A stretch of DNA of 64,000 bases, taken from NCBI GenBank assembly GCA_027186245.1, contig CP114498.1, forward strand, positions 6,455,501 to 6,519,500, read 5' to 3'. The position numbers and the translations under genes are program-made. The notes beneath the pieces are model-generated. The model had not been told where the DNA came from. It did no database searches and saw only the letters and a program-made list of their open reading frames with translations. Position 1 is the first letter of the stretch; each line of letters begins with the position of its first letter. Of the stretch, positions 27,681 to 39,397 are shown one piece after another. This DNA is from Coriaria nepalensis (taxonomy: Eukaryota; Streptophyta; Magnoliopsida; Cucurbitales; Coriariaceae).

Positions 27681-30230
27681 AAAAAATAAAAGGGGCAGAA
27701 ATTTCAAATTATGTATATATTAAAAAATTTAGTTAGGGGAGGGAGGCAACAATATATATATATATATATATAATTATTATTATTATAATTATTTATTATT
27801 TTATTTTTTTTGAATCTTTAAACATAGGTGAATGTTCAATATTTCAAAAGTTTTTAGAGTAGTCAACTGTTTTCACCAGCCTTCTGATTTCGCCCCTAGT
27901 CTTATTGCGGTTTGTATTTTAGATTATAAAATGTCCTAACTGGTAACGTAATTAAAATATAAAATTTAATTTTGTAGTCGTTAATTATATTTGATAATTA
28001 TTTTTTATTTAATTTTAAAATTCATATTTTTGAAAGTAAAAAAATTAATATTAAAGAAATATAAGATGTAATTTTTGTTTCCTTTAACTAGAAAAATAAT
28101 TTCTTATAATTATCGCAAAATATTTCTTATCGAGACCTAAATTTATATTACATGTACATCAAAAAATTTATAATAAACATTGTGTACCTTAAATCATATT
28201 AATTCAATTTTATAAATAAATTAATAATCAATACCATAAATTTAGTATCAATAACATGAATCTAATAAATTAATATCAGTAATAAAATTAATAATAAGAG
28301 AAAAAGACAAAGAAGAAAGGAAATGGAAAGAGAGCTTCATACTTTGCAGATTTAGTAGCAAAGAGTATTTATCATTTTTTAAATTATTGAAAAGATTTAG
28401 CCCGGTGATGGCTTGGTTCAGATTTGGTGAACAATTTGATTGTTATCTTAGAATGTATTTTGCCGTCCAATCTCACGCTCTATCACTATACAGTAATAAG
28501 TGTATGCATTGCCATAAATGTATGAGTGACTCTTGGAATGTTTCAAAGAAGGATATGGAAATATATATATATATAGTTATCGATTATTGAAAGATGTAGT
28601 AGCTGTTGAACGATCGTAAAGAGGCTGGGCATATCTTATTAGTTACATATGCATGTAAACAGGTAATGGAACCAAGGCATGCATGAAGGGTTACAAGACT
28701 ACATCTATATACATCCCATCCATTCATCTCTATCATGATTCTCATCTCCCATGCTTGTACAAGACAAACTACTTATAGCTACTAATACGCACTTCTTCCT
28801 TCTCCTCATCTCTATTGATTCTCTCTTTCTTATCAGTTATCATCCTCCTCTCTCTCGCCAAAATATTGATCAAGGGAAGGCCTGCGATTCCATGCCATGA
28901 TATGTGATAGCTAGTTGCTGCTTCTGCTTTTGCTAGCGAGATCAGTGCTTTCATAATCCATCCTACAAGTTCTTCTGCAAATTATATTCCTTTTTAGCTA
29001 CATACTTGCTTTCACTTTATGCTTATTGTTGATTAAAATTTTCCTATATCTTTGCTAATTATTTGAAATCACGAGTTTCTAGTAATGAAAATCATTCTCC
29101 GCGCATAGTCAAACCAAACTTGCCCTATGATTTCATCATACATAAACGATTGGATGAATCTAAGCAGATGAGTTCATTCATGCATGAAGTATTCTACTCA
29201 AGTAAGTACTATAAATACACATCAGTTGTTTAGTTTTTCAAAACTCAAAATCTTATATACTGATTTATCTTAACATTATTTACTAGAGTAGAATATTCGT
29301 ACGATATTTCTAAATATTAATACTTGTTTGAATAAAATATTCTTCGAGATTATTAAAATATCAGATTCGTATATAAAAGTTAAGGCATAAACCTACTAAT
29401 TACAAATGAATGTTGTAAGAATTAATCGATCATCTTTTTAAAAAAGACAATTATAATCTGTAGGTTTAATTAAGACATAACAATGGGACGATTAAAAAAA
29501 TTGTCCCATTCAATTCAATTTCTCTTAAGTTCACTTGTGATGAAAGTGTGTTTAAGAGAGATTATCTAAACTATCGGTCTCATATATACATATTTATCTA
29601 ATGCAGAGTTACTATTGAGATCAAAATGTTAATTGTTTCTCATACTTTCAAGAAAAAACATGATCGTTGTAGCTATTCCAAAAAATATATGCATATATGA
29701 TCAATTGTTTTTGGTCAAATGCATATATGATCATTCACTTTTATTACATAGAAACTGAGTCTATGAGCACAAGTTTTTTAAGAGTAGAATGTCATCATTC
29801 AATAATAATAGTCAACGATTAAGGACGATAATTGCAATCTAACCAAAAATAATGTCTTACATTTAAGGTGAGGGGAAAAAAAGGTATTATCTTGGCGAGA
29901 TACATATTACAAGTTTATACCCTTATGGATTGTAACAAGTTAAGGTGAGGGGGAAAAAAAAAAATATATATATATATATATATAAATAAAATAATTTAAG
30001 AAAAGGAAATGTGGTCCAAAGCATTTTGGTTAGACTTCTTGACTAATTGGTCCCTTTTGATTGAAGCGGATTCATTTTTTATTTATGTATCCTTATTTAT
30101 TGTTACACATAAATTTCAGTTGTCCTTATAAAATTAATAGTTAAAATAATTATCACATCAAAATCACTTGTATTAATATAAAAGCTTATACGGCTAATAG
30201 ACATTTTCCTTTTACGCAACACATCAAATC
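27681..30230. other. AT-rich intergenic DNA
   Basis: No gene is supported. The region contains (TA)n at about 27751-27772 and 29962-29983, and two copies of AAGGTGAGGGGAAAAAAA-type sequence near 29867 and 29943. A 61-codon minus-strand ORF at 28769-28954 (starting MKALISLAKAEAATSYHISW) resembles nothing I know. Confidence 0.5.
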
Positions 30231-30234
30231 TCTT

Positions 30235-31290
30235 TCTTTTACCGAGTTTTCAGATCGAGTTCTCGGTCTATGCTCTCAGATCGAGATCACATATCGGTTT
30301 GGACCGAGATCATATGTCGGTCTAGACTGAGATCACATGTCGATCTGGACCGAAAACTCTAGACCGATATCACATGTTCGACTCTTCTACCATTGACTCA
30401 TGACCCATCAACCCTTCGACTATAAATTATGAGAGATGCCTTTCGACCTTCCACCTTCGACCCTTTGACCACATACTAACATAAGATCTCGGTTTATATT
30501 GCTCTGCATCTCAGACCGACATGTGAGATGTCGATATGTGCATCTCACATGTAATTTTAAGATGCCATTCAGCCTTGCAACTCTTCGACCCATTGACTCT
30601 TTGACTATTCGACCCTTCGAAGAGACTCGAATTATGCGAGACATCGGCCTGAGATGCCCATTGACCCTTCGACCTATCGACCTTTCGACCATTCGACCAT
30701 TCGACCCATCGACTCATGGACCCATCGACCCATCGACCTTTCAACTATAATTTATGTGAGATGCACTTCGACCCTTCAACCTTCGATTCTCGACCTGTTG
30801 ACCCTTCGACCCTTCGACCCTTGAACCCTTCGACCCTTCGATCCTTTGACCCTTTGACCCTTCGACCCTTCGATCCTTCGACCCTTTAACCCTTCGACCA
30901 TTCAACTATAAACCAACATGAGATCTCGATATGTATCGCTCTGTATCTTAAACCGACATGTGAGATGTCGACCTGAGATGCCTATCGACCCATCGACCCT
31001 TTGACTATAATTTATGTGAGATGTCAATCGACTCTTCTACCCATCGTCCCATTGACCCTTCGATCATAGAGATGAGATCTCAGTCTGTATCGCTCTACAT
31101 GTCAGAACCGATATGTGAGATATCGGTTTGAGCATCTTAGACTGATATGTGATATGTTGGTCTGTGTATCTCAGACCAACATGTGATATGCCCTTCGATC
31201 TTTCGAAGGAACTTGAATTCGACGTCTCAAATGCCCTTTGACCCTTCGAAAACTCGAGAACTTAGTCTAAAAAAACCGACATGTTAGGAA
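30235..31290. repeat. TCGA-rich minisatellite block with 9-bp and palindromic motifs
   Basis: Two motifs alternate for about 1 kb. One is a degenerate 9-bp unit, CCCTTCGAC, in runs (clearest at 30790-30905) and scattered elsewhere (30400-30480, 30585-30730, 31015-31060). It places a TCGA about every 9 bp. The other is a longer unit built on GACCGAGATCACATGTCGGT, with inverted partners such as AGACCGACATGTGAGATGTC, around 30240-30380, 30500-30550, 30950-30985 and 31085-31200. There is no coding pattern beyond the automatic openness of a 9-bp repeat. It is locally far richer in CG than its AT-rich surroundings. Confidence 0.8.
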
Positions 31291-32162
31291 CTTGAGAACT
31301 TGGTTTGGATCGGGAACTCGGTTTGGACTAAGAACTGTAGATAGAATATCAGTCTCCAAATTTCAATTTAGATCGAATACCGGTCTCTTGATTTCAAATT
31401 CAGATTTCAAATATTCAAATATAATATCGGTCTCTAGATTTCAGATTCAGATCAAGTATGAATGGCCCTCGTCATTCATCAACATTCAGAGAAAGAGAGA
31501 GAGGGAATCACAGCTGTTAAGAAAATGGGAGCGAGAAATGATGAAATATACAACTAATAAATTTGCAGTATTTTAGTCGGCTTATATTTTGTCTTTTTCT
31601 TATTACGTGATACATGTTTTAACCATTGAATCTTAAAGGACGCCCGAAATTTACACACAGGAACAAACATGAAGAGATAAAATAAAAACTAAATATGCTC
31701 CCACTTTTAATGACTCCATCATCATAGGAAAACACAGTCAATTATATTACATATCCATAGTAAAAAAAAAGCATCACATATTTTACTTTTTAATACGATT
31801 AGTCTTTAAGTCCTTTGAAAACTTGTTTTATTAATTAATTGCGCTATCTATAGCGAAAATTTATAAACATAAATACAAGATCTATTTAGATTGAAATTGG
31901 ATAATACTAATTTCGATCCTAATATTTTTGATAATGGTACTGAGAATGAAATCACTAAGCACAATTGATAATAATACTTTTGTTATCAAAATTTCCTATT
32001 ATAGAACCAAAAAAAAAAGATTGTTTTATTTTTATTTTTTAAAATGTGAAAACCCCAAACAAGGAGCAGTGCTTTGACGAGAAAATGCCGCAAAAGAAAA
32101 ACGGAAAAGAAAAGAAGTCCAAGGCTATTTTTGGTCCCAAAAAAAAAAAAAAAAGAGCTAGG

Positions 32163-32195
<33 letters not shown>

Positions 32196-32580
32196 CTCAG
32201 AATCCGGACTTAGAATTAAAATTTGTCTCGATCTCCATCATCCCATTACGAATTTTTATACTGGGATCAATATTGATCCCCTACCTACTCTACTATCACC
32301 AAAATTCTATACTAATAGAAGGCGCTACTAATCGGCCCAAATGTTTGCCCACGGGCCCACTACACTCATTGGGCTCTTCCGAATATCGAATTTCCCCGAC
32401 TGCTTCAGATCCAATACCAAATTCAAAAAAGCTTTCTTGTTTTCTCTCTCTCCCTCTCTCTCTCAAGACGCGAGAGAGTTTAATTAAAAATGGAACAATC
32501 GCATGTGCTTTTCCGTCCCATATTCCCAATTCAAATTTCCTCCCCCTCCTCTCCCTCTCTCTCTCTCTCTCCAGTCTTTC
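31291..32580. other. Intergenic DNA and promoter side of the kinesin gene
   Basis: No gene is seen. The region contains an A-run (32139-32154), (TA)n at 32166-32193, a cluster of site II motifs at 32334-32375 and CT-rich leader-like tracts from about 32435 onward. Confidence 0.55.
32334..32375. promoter_or_regulatory. Cluster of three site II motifs upstream of the kinesin gene
   Basis: GGCCCA at 32334-32339, GGCCCA (inside GGGCCCA) at 32354-32359 and TGGGCT at 32370-32375 lie about 340-380 bp upstream of the ATG. Site II motifs are typical of promoters of proliferation-linked plant genes. Confidence 0.55.
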
Positions 32581-32591
32581 TTCAACGGCTA
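32581..32591 (+). promoter_or_regulatory. MSA-like mitosis-specific activator site
   Basis: TTCAACGGCTA matches the MSA consensus YCYAACGGYYA at 10 of 11 positions and keeps the AACGG core. It lies 125 bp upstream of the ATG of a cytokinetic kinesin. MSA elements bind three-repeat MYB (MYB3R) factors and drive G2/M expression. Confidence 0.6.
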
Positions 32592-32715
32592 CATCTCTCT
32601 CTTACTCTCTCCTCCCCTTCTCTCTCGCTCCTTTGTCTCCTCCTTCCTTCGTCAAGTCTTTCTCTCTCTCATTGTCTCTTGAATTCTCTCTCTGTGACTT
32701 GCTTTGTGCTCGCAA

Positions 32716-35700
32716 ATGAAGCCAAGAAACCCTATCTTGAGGGAAACTCACTCCACGGAGCAACCTTCTTCACCAAACCCTAGCTTATCTGCTAAATCGA
32801 AGCCCCCTCGTAAGGCAAAACCAGCGAAGGAGAATGCTCCTCCTTCAGACCCGAACTCGATGACATTGGATTCGAAGCCTTCACCAGCCACTGCCAAGAT
32901 GAAGAGCCCATTGCCTCCTAGGCCACCATCTTCTAATCCACTCAAGCGTAAGCTCAGCATGGAGACGGTGCCTGAGAATTCAGTCCATGGCCTCTCTGAT
33001 TCTGGAGTGAAGGTATCTTTCTCTGAAATGAAATGTCCATAATCTGTTTCTCCTCTTAATAATTTGGATATTTTCGCTCTCTGTTAGACTGAAATTATCA
33101 TAGAACAATGATTTTGCTCACACAACTTACATTAAATTAATTTTGGTTCGATTTTTAATATTTATATTCCTGGTTTGTTTTTGGTATATGATCTTGAATT
33201 GGTTGCTTTATTTGTTTGTTGAGAGGGGGGGGGGGGGGGAGCTGACCTATATTCGAGTTAAAGATTTTATGTGACAGACCAATATCAGGTGAATCCGTTA
33301 TGATATAATGCTAATTTTGACATTTTTTACATTTTCACACTTTGGAAAATGAGAATGATTCATCTCTGACTTTTGATTGACTGAGTGTGGACTGGCAGGG
33401 AAAATTGGGTTATTTCAAGTATGTGTACGGAATGGTGATATGGGTTTCATGTTCTCATAGAAGATGATACTTTGCTTTATAGGCCCCTGAGTATGGATGC
33501 GAGAGAGAAAGTCATTTTAGATGCTAATGTTCTCATAGGCTCAAATTCATTATTTGGGCTCCTATATTTTTTATCTATTAGACTTGGACACTAAATCTTA
33601 CAAACATCTATTTTGTTGTTGCTTGAGACCTCATGATATTTATCAGATGTTCTTTAATCCTCAATTAAAAAAGTAATTTTCTTTGTCGCAAGACTTTGTT
33701 TTCTGATCTCTCAGGCAATTGACATTAGCATATTCTATTTATTTTGCAATCCTTTTAGGTTGTGGTGAGAATGAGACCGCCTCACAAGGACAGGGATGAA
33801 GGAGATATGATAGTACAAAGAGTTTCAGATGATTCTTTGTCAATTAATGGACAAACTTTCACTTTTGATGCTGTTACTGACACCGAGGCAACACAGGCAT
33901 GATAGCTAATCTGTCTTTTGTTGGTTCTTCCATAATGATTTTACTGTGAATGTGGAATGCTTACTGTTTCTTTTTTATCTTTCTTTCAGCTTGATATTTT
34001 CCAGCTTGTAGGAGCACCCCTTGTTGAAAATTGTATGGCAGGTTTCAACAGTTCTGTATTTGCATATGGGCAGGTCAGTTAAACTTTTAGATCTTTACTT
34101 AAATCCTGTATAGTATGGTACAACAGATAATATATTATGTCTGAATATATCTGTCAGACTGGAAGTGGAAAAACTTATACTATGTGGGGTCCAGCCAATG
34201 CATTGTCTGATGAAAATTTATCAAGCGAACAACAAGGATTAACTCCCCGTGTTTTTGAACGACTCTTTGCTCGCGTAAATGAGGTGAGCTTTAACTTTTA
34301 ACTATAAAGGCTGTATCCCAACAAGATGTCCTAATATCTGCTCTTGTATTTGTTTGCAGGAGCAAGTTAAGCATGCTGATAAGCAACTCAAGTATCAATG
34401 TCACTGTTCTTTTCTCGAGGTGAAGCAACAAAAGATGTTACTAAAGACTGTTCTAATTCTATTGCCTTATTATCAATATCATGATGATGCATTGTTTAAT
34501 TTATTATTTCTCAGATTTACAATGAACAAATCACGGACTTACTGGATCCGAGTCAAAAAAATCTCCTGGTACAATACTATAGTCTTTTGATTTTTTTATT
34601 TGATTTGATTTTTTGTTTATGTACTTTGAAAAATCTGACTACAGCCTAACTGGTTTCTTTTCACAGATTAGAGAAGATGTTAAATCTGGTGTCTATGTTG
34701 AAAATCTTACGGAGGAATGTGTGCGTACAATGGAAGATGTTACTCAGTTATTGATGAAGGTTGGTTGATGTATAGGTACATTTGGATGTTTGTTGTACTT
34801 TGGAGCTGGAATTGCTTCAGGATAGATTGATTATTACCGGGATAATTGTTCTTAGCTACTTATAGTTCATTTCTTCCTTTCATCTATCTCTATCTGATTT
34901 ATTTTTCTTTTCCATCTCTCTCTCTCTAGTCTTTTCTGTGTAATTACCTCGCAAGTGTGAGTGGGATGAATAATCATCTGTTACTTGTGATTAAATGTGC
35001 AGGGTTTATCTAATAGGAGAACCGGTGCAACTAGCATAAATTCTGAGAGTTCTCGCTCGCATACTGTTTTTACCTGTGTTGTTGAATCTCAAAGCAAGGT
35101 AATACATCCTCATTTGAAGCCTGTAAATGTTAGTCTGAACTTGCATGAGGAATAATTAACAACTGCTACTTTTTATGCATGGTATAACTTCGTTAGACTG
35201 ATTTAAAGATAATCATCATTTTCTTGTAGAGCGTGACTGATGGTTTAAGTAGCTTTAAAACAAGTAGAATTAATCTTGTTGATCTAGCTGGGTCAGAAAG
35301 ACAGAAGCTAACTGGTGCTGCCGGGGAACGTTTAAAGGAAGCAGGAAATATCAACCGATCACTCTCTCAACTAGGGTACAGTTTATTAAATTGGTTAATG
35401 TTATGCTTTCAGTATTTCATGGATTTGTTATGCGTCTTAAATTATTTCTGAAGCAGTTCACAATGTAGGAACCAATTAATTACTTTAGGTATGTTGTACT
35501 TACTTGTAATATAGGCCAGCATCTTTTCTGCCAGTAAAATACTGTACTTATGTCAAGGTTTTATTGAACAGATCTAAGTGCTCTACATATGGTATATGAT
35601 CTAGTTGTGTTTTCATTCCTTTTGTTGCTAGTAGAAAAGTATGCTGGTGCTTTGGCTAAAAGTTTCGTTTCTAGAAATGTCAATGTGGGAGATTAGTGAA

Positions 35701-38700
35701 ATTGCATGTTATTTGTCATCCTATGCTAATAGCTGTCAACTGTTGGGTGCAGCAATTTGATTAACATCCTTGCCGAGATTCAAACAGGGAGGCCTCGCCA
35801 CATCCCTTATAGGGACTCCAGGTTAACTTTTTTATTGCAGGAATCTCTAGGGGGGAATGCAAAACTAGCGATGGTTTGTGCAATTTCTCCAGCACAAAGG
35901 TGATTTTCTTTGGATGCGGAAAATACTTGTTTTATCTTCTTTACTCATGATTGTGAAGTTAATATGGGTTCAAATTGCAGCTGTAAGAATGAAACTTTCA
36001 GCACCTTGAGATTTGCACACCGTGCCAAAGCTATAAAAAATAAGGCAGTTGTTAATGAAGTTAGGCAGGATGATGTCAATCACTTGCGCGAAGTGATACG
36101 ACAGCTGAGAGTATATTCTCTTTCTTAGTAATTATTTTATTGTGTTTCACCAATATGATTTTGAGATGTGAACCCAAATCTTATGTTGGGGAGTTTAACA
36201 GGATGAACTGCAAAGGTTAAAGGCAAATGGAAATAGCCCAAATGATACAAATGGAGCTCCCTCAGCTTCATGGATCCGTAGAAGTTTGAATCTAATAAGG
36301 TCAAGCATTATTCGTCCTATCACACTACCTCATGTTGATGATGATGGCGATGAGGAGATGGAAATTGACGAGGAAGCTGTTGAAAAGCTCTGTGATCAAC
36401 TGGAGAAGCAATCATCTGGCAGTGGGGTTAGTGATCTGAGGAGAAGTGAAACAATAAAACCAGGATCACAAGTTCTGGCCTCTGAACCTGGGACAGAATG
36501 TGCAAAAGAAGACTCTGAAGATATAGACGTGAATATGGAAGAGGAAACAGTTGAGCAGGAGGAGATTATGATTGTAGATTCCGCAGAACCTCTTAGTGCA
36601 TTTCAGGGAAGCATGTTGGTTACAGATGCACCCAACATTTCTCCAGATGACCCTGTCAATTGTGATTCTCCATCAAGCCTCAGCATAGTTCCATGTGATG
36701 TATCACCCATTCTTAAATCTCCAACTCCAAGCGTGTCTCCCAGAATGAGAAATAGTAGGAAAAGTTTGAGAACTTCCTCAATGTTGACTGCTTCCCAGAA
36801 AGATCTCAACAATAACAGTGCAGTAGGTTCAGAGGATACACATCAATCATTGGAGAAACCCTTAAACCCTTTGAAAGCATTATCTACTCAAAGAATGAAT
36901 TTTCATGCATCAACTGAACACTTGGCAGCAAGTATCTGCCATGGGCTTGAAATTATCAGTAGTCATCGCCAAAGCTCAGTAATGCATCGATCTTCGTTCA
37001 GGTTTTCATACAAACCTCTAGAATCAAGGGTCAATTTACCTGTTGTGAAAGTTGATGCGGGCGTGCAAACTTCTCAAGAAGATGAGTCATTGAAAGAAAA
37101 CTTGGAGATATATATATGCAATAATTGCAAGATTCAGATGCAGCTAGAGGTTGTAGAAGCCAATGACAATTCAACTCTGCAGCTTGTACCTGTGGATGTC
37201 TCCAACTCTGCTGAAAAATCCAGGAACCAAGTTCCAAAAGTAAGTCTAGGATTCTTATTAATTTTCAATTAATGCTCATGACACGATATTCCTGATAAGG
37301 CTTCATTTTTTCTGCCTCAGGCTGTGGAGAAGGTTCTGGCAGGTGCTATTAGAAGAGAAATGGCATTAGAAGAGTTCTGTGCCAAGCAAGCTTCTGAGAT
37401 CATCCAGCTCAACCGTTTGGTATGATTCTATTCAATTTTTCTGGTTGGGTTTCCTAAGTTTTATCTCTTGTAGTGTTGGTTGTTCATTCTTTGGCTATCA
37501 TTCACAGGTGCAACAGTACAAGCATGAAAGAGAATGCAATGCCATATTAGGACAGACAAGGGAGGATAAAATTCTTCGCCTCGAGGGTCTTATGGATGGC
37601 ATTTTACCTACAGAAGAGTTCATGGAGGAGGAACTAGCATCCCTCACACAAGAGCACAAGGTATAAATCTCCTTTCAAAGACCTCCTTTTCTCATTTCCA
37701 TCCGTATCTTACCCGAGTTTTAACAGCTTTTGAAGGAAAAATATGAGAATCATCCAGAAGTCTTGAGGACACAGATTGAGTTGAAACGAGTGCAAGATGA
37801 ATTGGAAAATTGTTGGAACTTCTATGAAATGGGTGAGAGGGAAGTTTTGTTGGAGGAGATTCAAGATCTGAGGAGCCAGCTGCAATATTACACAGACTCT
37901 TCAGCTCGAAAATGTAATCAGATACTGCAGCTGACCACGTCTGGGCCTACTTCGGCTCCACCTCTTCGAACAATTCCAGAGTCAATGGACGAGAGTGCTG
38001 AGGACAAACTTCAGAAGGAAAGAATTCATTGGACTGAAGCAGAGAGCAAGTGGATTTCTCTTTCAGAAGAACTTAAAAGTGACCTTGAAGCAAGCAGGTT
38101 ACTGGCTGAAAAGAGGAAGCAAGAGTTTGAAACGGAAAAGAAATGTGCAGAAGAGCTGAAGGAAGCCATGCAAATGGCTATGCGAGGGCATGCTCGCTTA
38201 CTAGAACAATATGCGGACTTAGAAGAGAAACATATGCACCTACTTGGAAGACATAGGAAGATTCAAGAAGGAATAGCAGATGTGAAAAAGGCAGCTGCTA
38301 AAGCCGGAGTAAAAGGTGCAGAGTTGAGGTTCATCAATGCACTTGCTGCAGAAATTTCAGCACTACGAGTGGAAAAAGAAAAAGAGAGGCGGTACTTTCG
38401 GGATGAAATCAAAGGGCTTCAGGCTCAGTTGAGAGATACTGCTGAAGCTGTACAAGCTGCAGGTGAATTACTTGTACGGCTTAAAGAAGCTGAAGAGGCT
38501 ATAACTGTTGCTCAGGTATGTTCATTCATGTAACTCACATATGTAACTGTGATGGCTGAGAGCCAGGTTTTCAAAATTTATTACAAGTTGATGATGGTAG
38601 GGATTCATTTGGTTCCCAGTTGAAAACTCTAGTTTGTGCCTCTAAAACTCAAGTTTGTTCAAATTCCATTCCAAACATAAATCTTATTTTCCTTGCCATA

Positions 38701-39397
38701 TAACCAAAATGCACTGCTCAAACTAGTTTTCACAATTTCCCTTACACACACAATGTGTTATTTTAAACTGCTCTATGAGCAGGATGCATTCTCTTTTATG
38801 AGCTTATAGATTTACACAATTTTTATTTTGCTTAAATTCTTGCTATGGAAGATAAAAGGTGTGGCAGGTTTACTTGCAATTTTGCAGTAGTGAACTCTGT
38901 AGGAACTTTGAAGCTACTCTATCATCTTTTGATCAGGAGCGTCATATACATTTGTTTGTCTGTGCTTGGCTTTTGAATATCATTTATTGCTGATGGGTTT
39001 TTATAAGTTTCTGTTTCGGCTTAACTAAATTATTAAGTATTTACAGAAACGAGCCATGGATGCAGAGCATGAAACAGCAAATGCCTACAAACAGGTCGAT
39101 AAATTAAAGAGAAAGCACGAAAAAGAGATTAGCACTCTGAATGTGCTCCTTGTAGATTCCCGTTTACCAAAGGAAGCAATACGGCCTACTTATGATCACT
39201 TAAATGAAGAAATACAACCAGCTTATGACGAACCAAACATGGAAAAAGATAACACTGGAGTGAGAGGCCACAATGCAGATGATGATCAAAGATGGAGAGA
39301 AGAATTCAAGCCGTTTTACAATTCTGAAGATGGTGAGTTACAGAAACTTTCAGAACCTTCATCCTGGTTCTCTGGTTACGATAGATGCAACATATAG
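32716..39397 (+). CDS. KIN12: Phragmoplast kinesin of the KIN-12 family (PAKRP1-like)
   Basis: Sixteen exons join in frame to 1266 aa: 32716-33012, 33759-33896, 33990-34073, 34158-34283, 34360-34419, 34515-34568, 34667-34759, 35003-35098, 35230-35375, 35753-35899, 35981-36110, 36202-37239, 37321-37419, 37508-37660, 37727-38515 and 39047-39397. Residues 1-98 form a basic Pro/Ser-rich head. The motor spans about 99-440, with P-loop [10 protein letters not shown] (172-181), switch I SSRSH (300-304) and switch II DLAGSE (334-339). An acidic linker follows ([18 protein letters not shown]), then coiled coil (about 804-1190) and a C-terminal [10 protein letters not shown] tail. Motor-first order and length (PAKRP1 is about 1290 aa) make this a KIN-12A/B type, a plus-end motor that organises antiparallel phragmoplast microtubules at the cell plate. 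Intron 2 is GC-AG. ATG 32716 is chosen because upstream in-frame sequence has no ATG. Confidence 0.96.
33225..33239. repeat. G15 homopolymer in kinesin intron 1
   Basis: Fifteen consecutive G in an otherwise AT-rich intron of 746 bp. Confidence 0.85.

Noticed and set aside
28769..28954. 61-codon minus-strand ORF starting MKALISLAKAEAATSYHISW
   Set aside because: A small-peptide gene is possible, but the ORF has no known motif, promoter signal or splice support. It is mentioned only in the intergenic entry.
30420..30750. ORFs in the TCGA repeat block
   Set aside because: A 9-bp repeat keeps frames open automatically. There is no sign of a real protein.
32273..32703. Ser/Leu-rich ORFs upstream of the kinesin ATG
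   Set aside because: They come from CT-rich leader sequence, where any frame is open. No conserved content.
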